The notes under the pieces are model-generated. The model worked only from the letters and a program-made list of their open reading frames with translations. It was not told the origin of the DNA and ran no database searches. From NCBI GenBank assembly GCA_003541985.1, contig DPLM01000105.1:1-7243 (forward strand): 7,243 bases of DNA. The letters run 5' to 3'. A program made the position numbers and the translations under genes. This document shows positions 5,815 through 7,243 of the stretch, piece by piece. The number at the start of each line of letters is the position of its first letter. Within the stretch, counting starts at the first letter, position 1. Source of the stretch: Deltaproteobacteria bacterium (GTDB lineage: Bacteria > SAR324 > NAC60-12).

Positions 5815-6635
5815 TGACAAATACATGGCTGAATGATGCAAGTACCGATGGCGTCCAAAATACGACACTTGTGTTGATTAAACCAGTTGGCTTATCGCAT
5901 TGGCCAACAATCAAGAAAATGATTCTCAACACTGCTCCAATCAGCCGAACTCGTCTTGTCAAGGTCACGGAGAGTTTGATCAAGGAACATTATGATGAAC
6001 ACAGGGAACAAGGTTGGTTCGCCCAATTGACAAACTACTTTGTTGGTCGATATGTCCTGGCTGTAGAAATCTCTGCAGATCCCCTCAAGATCAGGAAAAT
6101 CATAGGAACGACTAAACCGACAGACCCAACAAATACCGATACGATTCGTGGTTTAATTAACTCATTAACACCAGAAGACACAACGATGACTGAGTACACC
6201 AAGGGGATTGACAATCTCATTCATGGAGCAGATTCAGAAGAAGCGGCAGCTCGTGAAATCAAACTATGGTTTGATTCTCCAATGCCCCAAAATCCACAAT
6301 ATTTGTGCTTAACAAACCACAATCTCGAAATGGAGGGAGCAGTTTCACCTTTTGTTGGAATCCAATTTGATTTAGAAAATTCAAATGTTCTTGCGAGCCA
6401 TGTAACAGACCTGTTGGAAGCCATGCCTTGGAATCAACATTGGAAAAAGGCAGGGAATGCAATTCCAATTGTTGTCGTTGGTGGTTTAACACCGGTGTCA
6501 ATCATCGGTCTGCAATATCTGACAACATTTTCCGGAAGGAAACTCAAGTTTGGTTGGATGAACCCAGAGAGTGGCGAAATGCAAGTGATAGATCTTCAGA
6601 CGGTGAAAAATAGAGCCACAAGGCATCGTATGTAA
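5814..6635 (+). CDS. Nucleoside diphosphate kinase fused to a Csx3-like C-terminal domain
   Basis: The frame is open from a TTG at 5808, but the ATG at 5814 overlapping the upstream TGA (TGATG) is preferred; it gives 273 residues. Residues about 15-153 are a nucleoside diphosphate kinase. K23 is in TLVLIKPVG, Y60 in EHYDEH, F69 in GWF, T100 in GTTKP, R112 in DTIRG, and the phospho-histidine H137 follows N134 in NLIHGADSEEA. All the usual nucleotide and catalytic residues are there, though the loop before NLIHG is longer than normal. Residues about 165-265 are not part of that fold. FVGIQFDLENSNVL (180-193) and IPIVVVGGLTPVSIIG (217-232), then WMNPESGEMQVIDL (248-261), follow the order of the Csx3 ring-nuclease family (VVISGRGPIWL, DPR and AVVV strands). 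The Csx3 catalytic His and DPR are not kept, so it may bind rather than cleave. The Csx3 match is moderate; the kinase call is firm. Confidence 0.8.
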   Translation: MTNTWLNDASTDGVQNTTLVLIKPVGLSHWPTIKKMILNTAPISRTRLVKVTESLIKEHYDEHREQGWFAQLTNYFVGRYVLAVEISADPLKIRKIIGTTKPTDPTNTDTIRGLINSLTPEDTTMTEYTKGIDNLIHGADSEEAAAREIKLWFDSPMPQNPQYLCLTNHNLEMEGAVSPFVGIQFDLENSNVLASHVTDLLEAMPWNQHWKKAGNAIPIVVVGGLTPVSIIGLQYLTTFSGRKLKFGWMNPESGEMQVIDLQTVKNRATRHRM

Positions 6636-6646
6636 CATTTAGCGAT

Positions 6647-7243
6647 TTAATCTTCCAAATCAACGATTGGACTCATAATCGCTTCATTTCCTTTGCCTAA
6701 AATTGAAACATAATCGCTAAGATAATGTTTTGCCTTTTTTAATGTGAAGCTTTTGCCAAAATATATTTTCCGTTGCTCATTTGAGAGGTTCGCATTAATG
6801 ACTGGTATTGCTTGCAACCAAGTACATGTTGAACCATCGAGATAACGAAGCAGGGCAGCACCAATTTTTCTGATAACATCTTGTTGTTTTTCGACAAACC
6901 TTGCTTGAATTGGTTCATTTTCCGCATCTTTTTGCTCGGATTTGTTTTTGAAACTCTCTGGTAGGATGCGTCTTAGAACCTCAATCTTCGTACCCGTTGC
7001 CTTTTCTATGCCTTTAATTTGATTTTTTACTATTCGCCTAAGAACTCTGAGGTTCAAATCGGTTGGTTTCCACTGAGAGCGGTTTTTTTTTCCAAGAATT
7101 TCTCTCCCTTCTGATAATCGAGTAAGGTGCAAAATATTGCTTCGCTCAAATGGCGATGTTGAATTCACAATAAACATGTATTCTTTATTCCGAAGGATTA
7201 GGTTTTGAGAGATTTGTGTTGCCTTTCTTTCACTGGTGAGGTA
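6647..7243 (-). CDS. C-terminal part of an unrecognised Lys/Arg-rich protein (partial)
   Basis: The minus frame stays open from the stop at 6647-6649 to the window edge. An in-frame ATG at 7177 would give 176 residues, but 22 further sense codons (through YLTSERKATQISQ) run off the edge, so the gene is probably cut. The product is helical and charged, with basic clusters such as RVLRRIVKNQIKGIEKATG and EVLRRILPESFKNK. The C-terminal half (FVEKQQDVIRKIGAALLRY, then GSTCTWLQAIPVI and the end SPIVDLED) shows no catalytic motif I can name. By eye the stretch is richer in A and T than the genes to its left. It is convergent with the kinase fusion, 11 bases apart. Function unknown. Confidence 0.6.
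   Translation of the reverse strand, partial: YLTSERKATQISQNLILRNKEYMFIVNSTSPFERSNILHLTRLSEGREILGKKNRSQWKPTDLNLRVLRRIVKNQIKGIEKATGTKIEVLRRILPESFKNKSEQKDAENEPIQARFVEKQQDVIRKIGAALLRYLDGSTCTWLQAIPVINANLSNEQRKIYFGKSFTLKKAKHYLSDYVSILGKGNEAIMSPIVDLED

Noticed and set aside
6640..6719. TAGCGATT and AATCGCTA, an eight-base inverted pair 64 bases apart
   Set aside because: The second copy is inside coding sequence and the spacing is long; it is likely chance in an AT-rich stretch.

Overview
The window reads as a compact piece of an archaeal chromosome, perhaps a marine Euryarchaeota (Poseidoniales-like) genome. The domain call rests on several weak signs. Starts lack clear Shine-Dalgarno sequences. 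AT-rich TATA-like boxes lie about 25-29 bases before several ATGs, as in leaderless archaeal transcripts. Very short CxxC zinc-ribbon genes are present. The lineage is inference only; no rRNA or tRNA marker is present. I saw no insertion sequence, CRISPR array or RNA gene.

Layout. Positions 1-132 hold the end of an unrecognised gene, followed by a 42-residue Gly/Lys/Arg-rich small protein (185-313). Next is a divergent pair: a canonical protein-L-isoaspartate O-methyltransferase on the minus strand (391-1053) and a very large plus-strand protein (1071-3473) that carries a degenerate copy of the same methyltransferase domain inside an 800-residue chain. The middle (3552-4300) has two tiny, divergently transcribed zinc ribbons. 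The second abuts a P-loop kinase of the N4BP2L/polynucleotide-kinase-like type (3863-4300).

The most interesting block is 4321-6635. A minus-strand CARF-type sensor with a C-terminal winged-helix-like region (4321-5055) is divergent from a two-gene operon. That operon encodes a Pol-beta-superfamily nucleotidyltransferase with a zinc-knuckle tail (5155-5814) and a nucleoside diphosphate kinase fused to a C-terminal domain resembling the CRISPR ring-nuclease family Csx3 (5814-6635). The operon genes are joined by a TGATG stop/start overlap. A perfect 7-bp inverted repeat lies between the TATA box and the start codon of the CARF gene, where a repressor would bind. Together these suggest a nucleotide second-messenger circuit outside CRISPR: a possible signal synthase, a transcription-factor sensor, and a fused nucleotide kinase with a second possible ligand-binding or ligand-degrading domain. 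The families are read from sequence motifs; the joint function is inference.

The window ends in the C-terminal part of an unrecognised Lys/Arg-rich protein on the minus strand (6647 to beyond the edge), convergent with the kinase fusion.
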